From the NCBI RefSeq assembly GCF_000015165.1, contig NC_009485.1, positions 372,001-436,000 of the forward strand: a stretch of DNA of 64,000 nucleotides. The letters run 5' to 3'. Under the pieces are notes generated by a model. It was not told where the DNA came from, did no database searches, and saw nothing but the letters and a program-made list of their open reading frames with translations. Made by a program: the position numbers and the translations under genes. The stretch is from Bradyrhizobium sp. BTAi1 (GTDB lineage Bacteria > Pseudomonadota > Alphaproteobacteria > Rhizobiales > Xanthobacteraceae). Numbering within the stretch: the first letter of the stretch is position 1; each line of letters starts with the position of its first letter. Below are positions 45,937 to 56,542 of the stretch, in pieces.

Positions 45937-46056
45937 CAAAATTCCCGAATCAATCAAGCCTACGATACCACGGCGACGATTCAGGCACAGGCTTCGTGTC
46001 CGGAGCCCGTAGATCCGCGGAACCCGGGCACGGTGGAGAGAGCTCCTTCCAACGAA

Positions 46057-46080
46057 AAAGGCGGCCCTGCGGCCGCCTTT
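46057..46080 (-). terminator. Terminator after ctpA
   Basis: Perfect 10-bp stem AAAGGCGGCC / GGCCGCCTTT with a 4-base loop; on the minus strand it continues TTTCGTT. It lies 32 bases past the ctpA stop. Confidence 0.88.
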
Positions 46081-46111
46081 CGAAGTCGATGTCGTTGCTG
46101 GCAGGGTCGGC

Positions 46112-47470
46112 TTAGTTCGCCGCTTTGGTCGCCGGCTTGTCGGCTGCCGCTTTGTCGGTGGTGGGCGCCGGCGTGTTGGCGCTGTTCTTGATGCCGTGCA
46201 GCAGGTCGGCGGCGAGCTTGAGCGCCTTGTCGTCCTTGGCATCCGGCGGCACGTAGGACTGCGAGCCGGTCTTCTCGTCGCCATCATTCTTCAGATGGCC
46301 GCGCAGCGAAGCCTCGCCCTTGGTGTCGGTGCGCGACTTCAGCTCGTCCGGCACATCCTGCAGCACTTCGATGTCCGGCACGATGCCCTTGGCCTGGATC
46401 GATTTGCCCGACGGCGTGTAGTAGCGCGCCGTCGTCAGACGCAGTGCGCCGTTGCCGGCGCCGAGCGGGATGATGGTCTGCACCGAGCCCTTTCCGAACG
46501 AGCGCGTGCCGACGAGCGTCGCGCGCTTGTGGTCCTGCAGCGCGCCAGCTACGATCTCGGAGGCCGAGGCCGAGCCGCCATTGATCAGCACGATGACCGG
46601 CTTGCCCTTGGTGAGGTCGCCGGCATGCGCGGAGCGGCGCTGCGTCTCCTCGGCGTTGCGGCCGCGGGTGGAGACGATCTCGCCGCGCTCCAGGAACGCG
46701 TCGGACACCGTGACAGCCTCTTCGAGCAGGCCGCCCGGATTGTTGCGCAGATCGATGACGTAGCCCTTCAGCTTGTCTCCGATCTGGGTCTGCAGATCGG
46801 CGATGCTCTTCTTGAGGCCTTCGGTGGTCTGCTCGTTGAAGGTGGTGATGCGGATATAAGCGATATCGTCGGATTCGATGCGCGAGCGCACCGAGCGGAC
46901 GCGGATATTGTCGCGGGTCAGCGTAATATCGAGCGGATTGTCGGCGCCTTTGCGCACCACTTTCAGCTTGATCTTGGTGCCGACCGGGCCGCGCATCTTC
47001 TCGACCGCCTGGTTGAGGGTGAGGCCCTGCACCGCTTCTTCGTCGAGATTGGTGATGATGTCGTTGGCCTGGATGCCGGCCTTCGAGGCCGGCGTGTCGT
47101 CGATCGGCGACACCACCTTGATCAGGCCATCTTCCATCGTGACTTCGATGCCGAGACCGCCGAACTCGCCGCGGGTCTGCACCTGCATGTCGCGGAAGCT
47201 CTTCGCATCCATGTAGCTCGAATGCGGATCGAGGCCGGACAGCATGCCGCTGATGGCGGATTCGACCAGTTTCGAGTCGTCCGGCTTCTCGACATAGTCG
47301 CTGCGCACCCGTTCGAACACGTCGCCGAACAGGTTGAGCTGGCGATAGGTGTCGGCAGTTGCGGCGCGCGCGGTCGATCCCATCAACACCGCGCGTGGTT
47401 GAGTCACGAACAAGGTCAATGCCGCACCGGTGGCCGCGCTCAGGAGAATTACCGAAGTCTTACGCATCAT
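46112..47470 (-). CDS. ctpA: C-terminal processing peptidase CtpA (S41)
   Basis: Periplasmic tail-specific protease. 452 residues: signal/anchor segment (5-25), PDZ domain (about 95-175) with GGLGIEVTMEDGLIKVVSPIDD, and an S41 domain with the Ser/Lys dyad in NGGSASASEIVAGAL and GTRSFGKGSVQ. The C terminus is Lys/Ala/Thr-rich (KPATKAAN). Starts by a 4-base overlap with the envC stop, so the two are co-translated; in other bacteria CtpA degrades peptidoglycan hydrolases and their adaptors. Confidence 0.95.
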   Translation of the reverse strand: MMRKTSVILLSAATGAALTLFVTQPRAVLMGSTARAATADTYRQLNLFGDVFERVRSDYVEKPDDSKLVESAISGMLSGLDPHSSYMDAKSFRDMQVQTRGEFGGLGIEVTMEDGLIKVVSPIDDTPASKAGIQANDIITNLDEEAVQGLTLNQAVEKMRGPVGTKIKLKVVRKGADNPLDITLTRDNIRVRSVRSRIESDDIAYIRITTFNEQTTEGLKKSIADLQTQIGDKLKGYVIDLRNNPGGLLEEAVTVSDAFLERGEIVSTRGRNAEETQRRSAHAGDLTKGKPVIVLINGGSASASEIVAGALQDHKRATLVGTRSFGKGSVQTIIPLGAGNGALRLTTARYYTPSGKSIQAKGIVPDIEVLQDVPDELKSRTDTKGEASLRGHLKNDGDEKTGSQSYVPPDAKDDKALKLAADLLHGIKNSANTPAPTTDKAAADKPATKAAN

Positions 47471-48873
47471 CCGCGTACCTTTTCGCCTTCATTTGCGGCC
47501 CACCATGGGCCTGGATCGATTGGAGTGCCGTCCTTACGGAACTCGACATAGAGCACTGGTTGACTCGCATTGGTAGCGAGAATGGAGGCGACCTGGGACG
47601 TCGTACCCATGGTCGCGACCGGCTCTCCCGTCTGAACAAACTGCCCGATGTTGACGGAAATGCGCTCCATCCCGGCGATCAAGACATGATACCCGCCACC
47701 GGCGTTAAGGATCAAGAGTTGTCCGTAGCTGCGGAAGGGGCCGGCATACACAACCCAGCCATCACACGGGGTTGTGACTTGGGCCCCCGGACGGGCTGCC
47801 AAGGAAATGCCTTTATCGACGCCACCCGCGCCGTCGGATGCACCGAATTCCCGAAGCTTGGTGCCGTTGACGGGGTAGGTCAGCATGCCCTTGGTCGACG
47901 CGAAGGCGATCGCCGGCGTTTTGCGGCCCGGATTGCGCAAGGCGTTCGCATCGGGCTTGCTGTTGACCGGAACGCCCTGCAGGCTCGCGGTCGAGGCCGC
48001 CTTGGCGGCGCTCTTGATGTCGAGCTCCATGGTCGAGATCAGACCCTGCAGCGTGTCGATCTGCTGGGCGAGCGCCACCGCGCGGAGGCTCTCGGCCTCC
48101 ATGTCCTTCTCGGCCGTCGCCTGCTTGCGCTGCCGCTCCTCGACCAGCGCAGCGAGCCGGGTTTGATCGGTGCGGAGCTTGTCGCGATCGGCGGCGAGCT
48201 TGTCGCGCTCGGTGGCGATGGTCTTGCGCAGGGCGACGAGTTCGCCGAGATCGGTCGAGAGCTTTTCGGCCCGGCCGCGCATCTCCGGAACCACCGAGCC
48301 GAGCAGCATGGCGGTGCGCAGCGATTGCAGCGCGTCCTCGGGCCGGACGAGCAGCGCCGGCGGCGTGCGGCGGCCAGCGCGCTGTAAGGCGGCCAATACT
48401 TCGATGATCTCGGTGCGCCGCGCCTCCAAAGAGTTGCGAAGATCCTGCTCGCGACCATCGAGGCCGCGCAGCCGGGTCTCGGCTTCGCCGACTCTGACCT
48501 CGACGCTCCGCACCTGCGAGGCGACGTCGATCAGCTGCTGGTTGAGCTTGCCGCGGTCCTCCCCGAGTGTCGCGATCTCCGCCTTCAACCGCTCCTGCGC
48601 CTCGGCAGCCGCTTTTTGCGCGGCACGCGCGGCCTCGAGTTCCTGCGCGCGCTGCTTCAGTTGTTCCGGGGTCGGCGGTGTCGGTGAGGGCGTACCGGCG
48701 ATCGACGGGCGAAGGCCGGTCTGGGCTGCCGCGGGCGTGCTGGTCAGCGGTGTGAGGCCCAGCGGAGCGAGGGCCAAGGCCGCGAGGCTCACCGCGGCGG
48801 TCATCCACGCGCTGCACGTCCGGCCGCTGCGGACGGTGGCAGATGAGCGAGTGGGGGGCCGCGCAGCGAACAT
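47467..48873 (-). CDS. envC: Murein hydrolase activator EnvC-like, degenerate M23 domain
   Basis: 468 residues: signal sequence (about 20-50), a long coiled coil (about 65-290, rich in Ala/Glu/Arg), then an M23/LytM-like domain (about 335-455). The zinc-peptidase HxxxD and HxH motifs are not intact: the first His/Asp position reads DKGIS and the last HxH position reads YVEFR, leaving only GGYHVLIAGM. That pattern is typical of non-catalytic EnvC proteins that activate amidases. Immediately upstream of ctpA. Confidence 0.92.
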   Translation of the reverse strand: MFAARPPTRSSATVRSGRTCSAWMTAAVSLAALALAPLGLTPLTSTPAAAQTGLRPSIAGTPSPTPPTPEQLKQRAQELEAARAAQKAAAEAQERLKAEIATLGEDRGKLNQQLIDVASQVRSVEVRVGEAETRLRGLDGREQDLRNSLEARRTEIIEVLAALQRAGRRTPPALLVRPEDALQSLRTAMLLGSVVPEMRGRAEKLSTDLGELVALRKTIATERDKLAADRDKLRTDQTRLAALVEERQRKQATAEKDMEAESLRAVALAQQIDTLQGLISTMELDIKSAAKAASTASLQGVPVNSKPDANALRNPGRKTPAIAFASTKGMLTYPVNGTKLREFGASDGAGGVDKGISLAARPGAQVTTPCDGWVVYAGPFRSYGQLLILNAGGGYHVLIAGMERISVNIGQFVQTGEPVATMGTTSQVASILATNASQPVLYVEFRKDGTPIDPGPWWAANEGEKVRG

Positions 48874-48906
48874 CGACGTCCTTAATGTGCTCCGATCTTA
48901 ACTGAT

Positions 48907-49389
48907 TCAAGCGCGGTGGTAGGGGTGACCCGCCAGGATCGTAGCAGTACGGTAAATCTGCTCGAACAGCAGAACGCGAACGATCTGATGGGGCCAGGTC
49001 GCAGCCCCGAACGCGACCCCGAGCTTGGCTCTGCGCCGTAATTCGGGCGAAAGTCCGTCGGCGCCGCCGATGACGAACACCGCCGCCGGAACGCCTTCGT
49101 CGCGCCAGCGTCCGATCTGTGCCGCCAAACTCGCGCTGTCGATGTTCTGGCCGCGTTCGTCGAGGCAGACAAGCACGGATCTGCCCGGAATCAGCGCTGC
49201 AATGGCTGCCGCTTCCTCGCTGATCCGCGTGGCCGCGTCGCGTGCGCGGCTCTCCGGGAGTTCATGAAGGTCGAGGCCGCGGAAGCCCAGCTTGCGGCCG
49301 AGATCGTCGAAGCGTTCGCGGTAACGCTCCGCGAGCTCCCGCTCCGGACCCTGTTTCAATCGGCCAACGGCGATCACCACGATGCGCAT
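48907..49389 (-). CDS. rlmH: 23S rRNA m3Psi1915 methyltransferase RlmH
   Basis: Methylates pseudouridine 1915 of 23S rRNA. 160 residues from MRIVVIAVGR (49389); an ATG two codons upstream is also possible. SPOUT-fold signatures: LVCLDERGQNIDS and IGGADGLSPELR, with the C-terminal FEQIYRTATILAGHPYHRA block. Between rsfS and envC on the same strand; rsfS-rlmH is the usual order. Confidence 0.96.
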   Translation of the reverse strand: MRIVVIAVGRLKQGPERELAERYRERFDDLGRKLGFRGLDLHELPESRARDAATRISEEAAAIAALIPGRSVLVCLDERGQNIDSASLAAQIGRWRDEGVPAAVFVIGGADGLSPELRRRAKLGVAFGAATWPHQIVRVLLFEQIYRTATILAGHPYHRA

Positions 49390-49487
49390 GCGCACGCTCT
49401 ACCACGTGCACAGGCCGATTCGTACCGCCGGGCGGCCGTAGAGCATGATCCGGAAAGCGGCAACCGGCTTTCCGGAATGATCGTGAT

Positions 49488-49934
49488 CTACAGCGTCTTT
49501 GCCGGGTTCGGCCCCTGTGTCCACAGCCGCTCGAGGTTGTAGAACTCGCGGACCTCAGGCCGGAACACGTGCACGATCACGTCACCGGAATCGATCAGCA
49601 CCCAGTCGCAATTGGGCAAGCCCTCGATATGGACCTTCTTGGCCCCGGCCTCCTTGAGGCCTTTCGCGACGTTTTCCGCGATCGAGCCGACATGCCGGTT
49701 GGAGCGGCCTGTCGTGATGACCATGTAGTCGGAATACGCCGATTTGCCGTGAAGATCGATGGTGACCGTCTCTTCCGCCTTCATGTCCTCGAGGCGGGAG
49801 AGGATCGTGCGCAGAGTCTTGTCGGCGTCGGGTTGCGCCTGCAAGGCCGCATCGTGGGTCGGAGTCTTACGCGCCTTGGCAGTCGCCGACTTGGAGGTCG
49901 TTGCCTTGGTCTTGGGTAAGGCCGACTGGGACAA
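49488..49934 (-). CDS. rsfS: Ribosomal silencing factor RsfS
   Basis: Binds L14 and blocks subunit joining in starved cells. 148 residues; the first about 35 are Lys/Thr/Ala-rich and variable. The RsfS domain has MKAEETVTIDLHGKSAYSDYMVITTGRSNRHV and the HVFRPEVREFYNLERLW end. The true start could be internal. Upstream of rlmH and downstream of nadD. Confidence 0.94.
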   Translation of the reverse strand: MSQSALPKTKATTSKSATAKARKTPTHDAALQAQPDADKTLRTILSRLEDMKAEETVTIDLHGKSAYSDYMVITTGRSNRHVGSIAENVAKGLKEAGAKKVHIEGLPNCDWVLIDSGDVIVHVFRPEVREFYNLERLWTQGPNPAKTL

Positions 49935-50149
49935 TACAGATGTGGTCAGGGACCATTCCTTTCACTGTATCGCAGGCCGAATCCATCCGGCCTGCTGACC
50001 ATACTAGCCATGTGGGGTTAACTGTTTCAATAATCCAGTCCCCCGGATTCCGGCACTCCGGCCCGACTTTTTAACCATCAGCCCGCCTCGGGCAGCGGCG
50101 GACTGCGACATACTATGCACATCCGATGCCGCGCGGGTGGCGGCACAGG

Positions 50150-50824
50150 TCAGATAGACTTCCAGCTGCCGTCCGGGTTCCTCAACCCGGTCGACGAGAG
50201 GCTCAGCTTCAGCCCGGTGAGGTAAACCCAGGCCGGCGCGGCGCGGTCAGCCAGGCGGCCGGCATCGGCCTCGGGCAGGCGATAGCGCGCCAATGCACGG
50301 GCGGCGGGTGCGTTCAGAGCGCGGAAGCTGCGGGGCGGGCGATCGACCACGGCCATCGGAACCTGGGCCGCGATGTGCTGCCATTTTTGCCAGCGATGGA
50401 ACTGCGCGAGATTGTCGGCGCCCATGATCCACACGAAGCGAAGACGCGAGGCGCGCCGGCGCAGGTAATCAATCGTGTCGGCAGTGTAGCGGGTGCCGAT
50501 GACGGATTCGAGACAGCTGATTTCGATGCGCGGATCCGCAGCCACCTTGCGCGCCGCCGCGGCGCGCTCGGCGAGCGCGTGCAGTCCGCCATTGTCCTTG
50601 AGCGGATTGCCGGGCGTGACCAGCCACCACACGCGGTCGAGCTGCAGCCGCTTCAGCGCGAACAGGCTGATCGCGCGATGCGCCTGGTGCGGCGGGTTGA
50701 ACGAGCCGCCGAGCAGGCCGATGCGCATGCCGTCGCTGTGAGGCGGCAGCGCCTGACGGATCGCAAGGCGCATGGCTGCGGCGGCGGTCGGCCCAGCCTC
50801 GGCCTGCTCAGGAAGCTCAACCAC
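50150..50824 (-). CDS. nadD: Nicotinate-nucleotide adenylyltransferase NadD
   Basis: Adenylates nicotinate mononucleotide in NAD synthesis. 224 residues. The nucleotidyltransferase motif [11 protein letters not shown] is near residue 39 after a 30-residue extension, and the C-terminal GLRNPDGSW block has the SSTxLR-like SLSSTGLR. 13 bases downstream of proA and probably co-transcribed with it. Confidence 0.95.
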   Translation of the reverse strand: MVELPEQAEAGPTAAAAMRLAIRQALPPHSDGMRIGLLGGSFNPPHQAHRAISLFALKRLQLDRVWWLVTPGNPLKDNGGLHALAERAAAARKVAADPRIEISCLESVIGTRYTADTIDYLRRRASRLRFVWIMGADNLAQFHRWQKWQHIAAQVPMAVVDRPPRSFRALNAPAARALARYRLPEADAGRLADRAAPAWVYLTGLKLSLSSTGLRNPDGSWKSI

Positions 50825-50836
50825 AGGATGCGGCGG

Positions 50837-52126
50837 TCATGGCCGGGTCTGCCCGGTGCCGTGAATGCGGTATTTGAAACTCGTCAGCTGCTCCACGCCC
50901 ACCGGTCCGCGGGCGTGAAACTTGCCCGTGGCGATCCCGATTTCCGCGCCGAAGCCGAACTCGCCGCCATCGGCGAATTGCGTCGAGGCATTGTGCAGCA
51001 CGATCGCCGAATCGACCTCGTTGAGGAACTTGTCGGCGGCGGCAACGTCCGCGGTGACGATTGCGTCGGTGTGGTGCGAGCCATGCGCCTGGATGTGCGC
51101 GATCGCGCCTTCCACACCGTCGACGACCTTCGCGGCGATGACCGCGTCGAGATATTCGGTGTCCCAGTCCTCGTTGCTGGCGGGCTTCACCCGCGCATCC
51201 GCCGCACGCACGGCGTCATCACCCCGCACCTCGCAGCCGGCGTTGATCAGCGTGTCGACCAACGGCTTGATCTTGTCCTGTGACGCGCGATCGATCAGCA
51301 GCGTCTCGGCCGCGCCGCACACGCCGGTGCGGCGCATCTTGGCGTTCAGCACGATCGACTTCGCCATCTCGAGGTCGGCGGCGCCGTCGACATAGACGTG
51401 GTTGACGCCTTCGAGATGCGCGAACACCGGCACCCGCGCCTCGGCCTCGACGCGAGCGACAAGGTTCTTGCCGCCGCGCGGCACGATGACGTCGACGCCG
51501 CCGTTCAGGCCGGACAGCAGCAGGCCCACGGCGGCACGGTCGCGCGTCGGCACCAGCGTGATCGCCGCGTCCGGCAGGCCCGCCTCGCGCAGGCCTTCGA
51601 CCAGGCATTCGTGAATGGCGCGGCAGGAGCGGAACGAGTCCGAGCCGCCGCGCAGGATCACCGCATTGCCGGACTTCAGGCACAGCACGCCGGCATCGGC
51701 CGCCACATTGGGGCGGCTCTCGAAGATCACGCCGATCACGCCGAGCGGCACCCGCACGCGCTCGATGGTCATGCCGTTCGGCCGCTGCCAGCTCTCGGTG
51801 ACGATGCCGATGGGATCGGCGACCTCGCGCACAGCGGCGATGCCGTCGGCCATCGCGGCGACGCGGGCCGGGGTCAAGGTCAGGCGATCGAGGAAGGAGG
51901 AAGTGATGCCGGCGGCCTTGGCCTCGACCACGTCCTCGGCATTGGCGGCGATGATCGTGTCGACGCGGGCCCGGATCAGCCGCTCCATCGCCTCCAGCGC
52001 CCGGTTCTTCTGCGCGGCCGGGGCCAGCGCCAGCACGCGCGCCGCGGCGCGGGCGCGGCTGGCGAGGTCGTTCATCAGCGCAGGCAGATCGGCGCTGCCG
52101 TCGATGGCTTTGAGGGGCGCGGTCAT
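50837..52126 (-). CDS. proA: Gamma-glutamyl phosphate reductase
   Basis: NADPH-dependent reduction of glutamyl-5-phosphate in proline synthesis. 429 residues of the aldehyde-dehydrogenase superfamily; catalytic Cys in [17 protein letters not shown] and conserved SIEGVNHVY-like [17 protein letters not shown]. The partner proB lies about 900 bp upstream, separated by a toxin-antitoxin pair. Confidence 0.97.
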   Translation of the reverse strand: MTAPLKAIDGSADLPALMNDLASRARAAARVLALAPAAQKNRALEAMERLIRARVDTIIAANAEDVVEAKAAGITSSFLDRLTLTPARVAAMADGIAAVREVADPIGIVTESWQRPNGMTIERVRVPLGVIGVIFESRPNVAADAGVLCLKSGNAVILRGGSDSFRSCRAIHECLVEGLREAGLPDAAITLVPTRDRAAVGLLLSGLNGGVDVIVPRGGKNLVARVEAEARVPVFAHLEGVNHVYVDGAADLEMAKSIVLNAKMRRTGVCGAAETLLIDRASQDKIKPLVDTLINAGCEVRGDDAVRAADARVKPASNEDWDTEYLDAVIAAKVVDGVEGAIAHIQAHGSHHTDAIVTADVAAADKFLNEVDSAIVLHNASTQFADGGEFGFGAEIGIATGKFHARGPVGVEQLTSFKYRIHGTGQTRP

Positions 52127-52205
52127 GGGTGCTTCAACCTTGAATTAAGGTGATGTTCTAGCATGGAAATTGGACTGATGCGATGCCAGCGTGCTTAGCG
52201 GGCGA

Positions 52206-52673
52206 TCAAGAGCGGGGCGTCACTGACAGCGTCGCCGCCGCGCGATGGCGGAGAACAGCGTCTTTGACACTGCTGAAGAGGCTGACCGGCAGGAACCCCC
52301 AATGCCACATCGGCCCGCCCGGTTGCCAATCTTCTCGCGCGCGCCGGATGTCGTGCCCCGGCCAGAAGAACCGGTTCAATTCGCTGGTCACGATCCAGGA
52401 ATGATCCTGGTCGAGACCCATCCGGCGCTTGACGGCAATGGGGATTTCAATGGCGTCTCGCGAAGCGGCATGGGTGATTGGGACAACATCGGCGACGATG
52501 CGATCGGGGAAGGCTCGGATTCGCTCATAGGTCAGCACGACGGCACAGGGACGGTTCTTCAAACCTTCGATCTGGCGCTTCTCGGCCTCTCGGTGCCAGA
52601 GATAGGAATAGCAGATCACGAGACCGGGCAATGGACGCTTGGGAAGTGTAGCGCGAGTGACGATTTCACTCAT
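52206..52673 (-). CDS. PemK/MazF-like toxin
   Basis: 155 residues. LPGLVICYSYLWHREAEK, then RPCAVVLTYERIR and VVPITHAASRDAIEIPIAVKRRMGLD, resemble rhizobial proteins annotated as PemK-like growth inhibitors, which act as endoribonucleases; the small N-terminal core aligns in the usual place but I see no unmistakable active-site set. C-terminal half (HSWIVTSELNRFFWPG) is also shared by that group. Overlaps the upstream antitoxin by 4 bases (ATGA). Confidence 0.72.
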   Translation of the reverse strand: MSEIVTRATLPKRPLPGLVICYSYLWHREAEKRQIEGLKNRPCAVVLTYERIRAFPDRIVADVVPITHAASRDAIEIPIAVKRRMGLDQDHSWIVTSELNRFFWPGHDIRRAREDWQPGGPMWHWGFLPVSLFSSVKDAVLRHRAAATLSVTPRS

Positions 52674-52954
52674 TCACCGCCGACGCCCCGGCGCTCATCA
52701 GTGACGTCGTCGTCCGCTTCCCAGCGGTATTGTTCGGGGATCTCGCTGTTCACGACGGCACCCGCGAGGGCGTCAGTCAAGTCAGTCGCCAGGATCACTT
52801 CGCGGTAGCCGTCGACGAGCTTCTGGAATGTCTCGGCAGAGAGGAGCACGGCACTTTCGCGGCCATGCTTGGTGATCACGACAGGCTCACGCATGGCCTT
52901 GTCGTGCCACTCGCCAAAATTCTTGGCCAAATCGGTTGCTGCTGCTCGCGCCAT
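52670..52954 (-). CDS. Phd/YefM-family antitoxin
   Basis: 94 residues. N-terminal DNA-binding Phd fold with TDLAKNFGEWHDKAMREPVVITKHGRESAVLLS, then a disordered acidic C-terminal tail (residues about 70-94, DDDVTDERR) expected to wrap the toxin. Upstream of the toxin with an ATGA overlap. A perfect palindrome lies over its promoter, fitting autorepression. Confidence 0.88.
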   Translation of the reverse strand: MARAAATDLAKNFGEWHDKAMREPVVITKHGRESAVLLSAETFQKLVDGYREVILATDLTDALAGAVVNSEIPEQYRWEADDDVTDERRGVGGE

Positions 52955-52968
52955 CAAAGCACCTCGTT

Positions 52969-53002
52969 TTCCGTATTTTACGGAATTTTATGTTCGGTGC
53001 AA
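52969..53002 (-). promoter_or_regulatory. Toxin-antitoxin promoter with overlapping palindrome
   Basis: On the minus strand, TTGCAC (52997-53002) and TAAAAT (52975-52980) are spaced by 16 bp, forming a good -35/-10 pair. The -10 is inside a perfect palindrome TTCCGTA-N3-TACGGAA (52969-52985), a likely operator for the antitoxin. Confidence 0.6.
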
Positions 53003-53020
53003 GCTGCTGTGTCGACTCCG

Positions 53021-54157
53021 CTATCCCATTGCGCCCGCCGGGCCGATCACCAGGTCGTCGCGATGGATCATCTCGGCGCGGCCGGAGATGCCGAGGATGA
53101 CGGCGACATCTGGCGAGGACCGGCCCTTGATGCGCTCGGCGTCGTCGGCGTCATATGCGACCAGGCCGCGGCCGATCTCGTGGGTATCTGGCCCGCGCAC
53201 CACCACCGCATCGCCGCGGGCGAACTGGCCGTCCACCCGGATGACGCCGGCGGGCAGCAGGCTCTTGCCGGCGCGCAGCGCGGTCACGGCGCCGGCGTCG
53301 ATGGTCAGCGTGCCCTTCGGCTCCAGCGAGCCCGCGATCCAGCGTTTGCGCGCGGTGACGGGGTTGGCGGGGGTCAGGAACCAGGTGCAGCGGCCGCCAT
53401 TGGCGATCGCCGCCAGCGGGTGCTCGATCTTGCCGGAGGCGATCAGCATGTGGGTACCGCCGGTCGTGGCGATCTTGGCGGCCTCGATCTTGGTGCGCAT
53501 GCCGCCGCGCGAGAACTCGGACGCGGCGCTGCCGGCCATCGCCTCGATGTCGGCGGTGATGCTCTCGACCACCGGAATCAGCCGCGCGTTCGGATCCTGC
53601 GCCGGCGGCGCGGTGTAGAGTCCGTCGATGTCGGACAGCAGCACCAGCAGGTCGGCACTGGCCATGGTCGCGACGCGTGCGGCGAGGCGGTCATTGTCGC
53701 CGTAGCGGATTTCTGCCGTCGCGACGGTGTCGTTCTCGTTGATGACCGGCACCGCGCGCCAGTCCAGCAGCTTGGCGATCGTCGAGCGCGCATTGAGATA
53801 GCGGCGGCGCTCCTCGGTGTCCTGCAAGGTGACCAGGATCTGTCCGGCGCCGATGCCGTGGTCACCCAGCACCTCCGACCAGATCCGCGCCAACGCGATC
53901 TGGCCGACGGCGGCGGCTGCCTGGCTCTCCTCCAGCTTGAGCGGCCCGCGCGGCAGCTTCAGCCGGCTGCGGCCGAGTGCGATCGAGCCTGACGACACCA
54001 CCAGGAGCTCGCAGCCTCGACCATGCAGTCGCGCGATGTCGGCGGCGAGCGCCGCAAGCCAGGAGGCGCGGACCTCGCCGGCCTCGGAATCGACCAGCAG
54101 CGACGAGCCGACCTTGACGACGATACGGCGGAAATTTTCGAGACGGGGGCTGGCCAT
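53021..54157 (-). CDS. proB: Glutamate 5-kinase
   Basis: First step of proline synthesis: phosphorylates glutamate. 378 residues from [22 protein letters not shown] (54157); an upstream in-frame ATG adds unconserved sequence. Amino-acid kinase domain with [19 protein letters not shown] and SDIDGLY, then a PUA domain (about 280-370). Proline-feedback sites cannot be seen. obgE lies 157 bp upstream. Confidence 0.96.
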   Translation of the reverse strand: MASPRLENFRRIVVKVGSSLLVDSEAGEVRASWLAALAADIARLHGRGCELLVVSSGSIALGRSRLKLPRGPLKLEESQAAAAVGQIALARIWSEVLGDHGIGAGQILVTLQDTEERRRYLNARSTIAKLLDWRAVPVINENDTVATAEIRYGDNDRLAARVATMASADLLVLLSDIDGLYTAPPAQDPNARLIPVVESITADIEAMAGSAASEFSRGGMRTKIEAAKIATTGGTHMLIASGKIEHPLAAIANGGRCTWFLTPANPVTARKRWIAGSLEPKGTLTIDAGAVTALRAGKSLLPAGVIRVDGQFARGDAVVVRGPDTHEIGRGLVAYDADDAERIKGRSSPDVAVILGISGRAEMIHRDDLVIGPAGAMG

Positions 54158-54314
54158 GGTTTTGAAAGGGCGGCTTTGAACCGGAGCAGTGCAGGCCCTC
54201 GCTTCGTGATGACAGGCGCGCAACGGATGCGCGGTCGGCACTGACGGGGCTGTGTGTTGATGGATGGCGGTGAGTGTCGCAAGCGGAGGCGTGCGAGGCA
54301 AGGCTGGCGTCAGC

Positions 54315-55436
<1,122 letters not shown>

Positions 55437-55474
55437 CTAATTCGGCTCTCAGCCTTAATTTCGAGCGGTCAATC

Positions 55475-55510
55475 AGCGTTGCGCAAGGCTTGAACAAGCG
55501 TTGCGCAGGG
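55475..55510. promoter_or_regulatory. Direct 14-bp repeat, 22-bp spacing
   Basis: AGCGTTGCGCAAGG (55475-55488) and AGCGTTGCGCAGGG (55497-55510) match at 13 of 14 bases with starts two helical turns apart. Between divergent obgE and the EamA gene. Possible paired operator. Confidence 0.35.
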
Positions 55511-55586
55511 GTTGCGGCAGGGCTGCGTCACGCGTCCGGCGGAAGGGCTGGAGCCGTCCAGGCCGGCCTGATAAGGCAGCGCCATC

Positions 55587-56504
55587 ATGAGCGTGCTGTC
55601 CCGAATCTCTACCGCAAACGATGAGCGCTCGGCGCGGCTGGCCGGCATCGGCTTGATGCTGCTGTCGATCGCGATGTTCTCGTTCGGCGATGCGCTGGGC
55701 AAGTTCCTGGTGTCGACCTATGCCGTCGGCCAATTGCTGTGGCTGCGCGCCTGCGCGGCGCTGCTGCTGCTCGCGCCGTTCATCTGGCGCAACCGCGCCG
55801 CGTTCCTGCAGCTCGAGCGGCCGTGGCTGCAGCTGGTGCGGGTGATCCTCTCGACGCTCGAGGTCGCCGCGTTCTTTCTCGCCACCGTCTATCTGCCGCT
55901 CGCCGATGTGATCACCTATTATCTCGCCGGGCCGATCTTCGTCACTGCGCTGTCGGCGCTGGTCTTGCGCGAGCATGTCGGCTGGCGGCGCTGGACAGCG
56001 ATCCTGATCGGCTTCTGCGGCGTCTTGATCGCGCTCAGGCCCTCGGCGCAGACATTCAGCCTGCCGGCGCTGATCGCGCTCGGCGGCAGCCTGTCCTTCG
56101 CGGTGCTGATGCTGATCACCCGCTCGCTGCGATCGACGCCCGACATCGTGATGGCGTCCTCGCAATTCGTCGGCACCTTCCTGCTCGGTGCGGCGATGTC
56201 CTCGTTCGGCTGGGTGACGCCGACACCCGGCAGCCTGCTCCTGTTCGCCGCCGCCGGCATCATCTCGGTGACGGCACTGTTCTGCGTCAACCGCTCGCTC
56301 AAGCTGGCGCCGGCCTCGGTGGTCGTGCCCTATCAATATACGATGATCGTCTGGGCTGTGCTGTTCGGCTTCGTCGTGTTCGGCGATGTCCCGCATCCCG
56401 CGACCATCATCGGTGCGTCCATCATCATCGGCGCCGGGTTGTACATCTACCTGCGCGAACGCAGCCTGGGGCAGGGCACGGGTGCGGTGAACCCGCCGGC
56501 TTGA
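55587..56504 (+). CDS. EamA-family (DMT) transporter
   Basis: 305 residues with ten hydrophobic helices in two EamA halves (about 15-140 and 155-290). Typical features: FSFGDALGKFLVSTYAVGQLLWLRA in helices 1-2 and VVVPYQYTMIVWAVLFGFVVFGDVPHP in the second half. DMT members export metabolites such as amino acids; the substrate cannot be inferred. A hairpin terminator follows. Confidence 0.92.
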   Translation: MSVLSRISTANDERSARLAGIGLMLLSIAMFSFGDALGKFLVSTYAVGQLLWLRACAALLLLAPFIWRNRAAFLQLERPWLQLVRVILSTLEVAAFFLATVYLPLADVITYYLAGPIFVTALSALVLREHVGWRRWTAILIGFCGVLIALRPSAQTFSLPALIALGGSLSFAVLMLITRSLRSTPDIVMASSQFVGTFLLGAAMSSFGWVTPTPGSLLLFAAAGIISVTALFCVNRSLKLAPASVVVPYQYTMIVWAVLFGFVVFGDVPHPATIIGASIIIGAGLYIYLRERSLGQGTGAVNPPA

Positions 56505-56507
56505 GCG

Positions 56508-56535
56508 TCACCCTCCCCCCTTCAGGGGAGGGTGA
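56508..56535. terminator. Bidirectional hairpin between convergent genes
   Basis: TCACCCTCCCC / GGGGAGGGTGA, perfect 11-bp stem with a 6-base loop, between the EamA gene and the acetyltransferase. No T-run; similar in composition to repeat modules elsewhere in the window. Confidence 0.55.
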
Positions 56536-56542
56536 GGTCGGC

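Noticed and set aside
47467..48873. Active M23 endopeptidase
   Set aside because: The zinc-binding HxxxD and HxH positions are changed.
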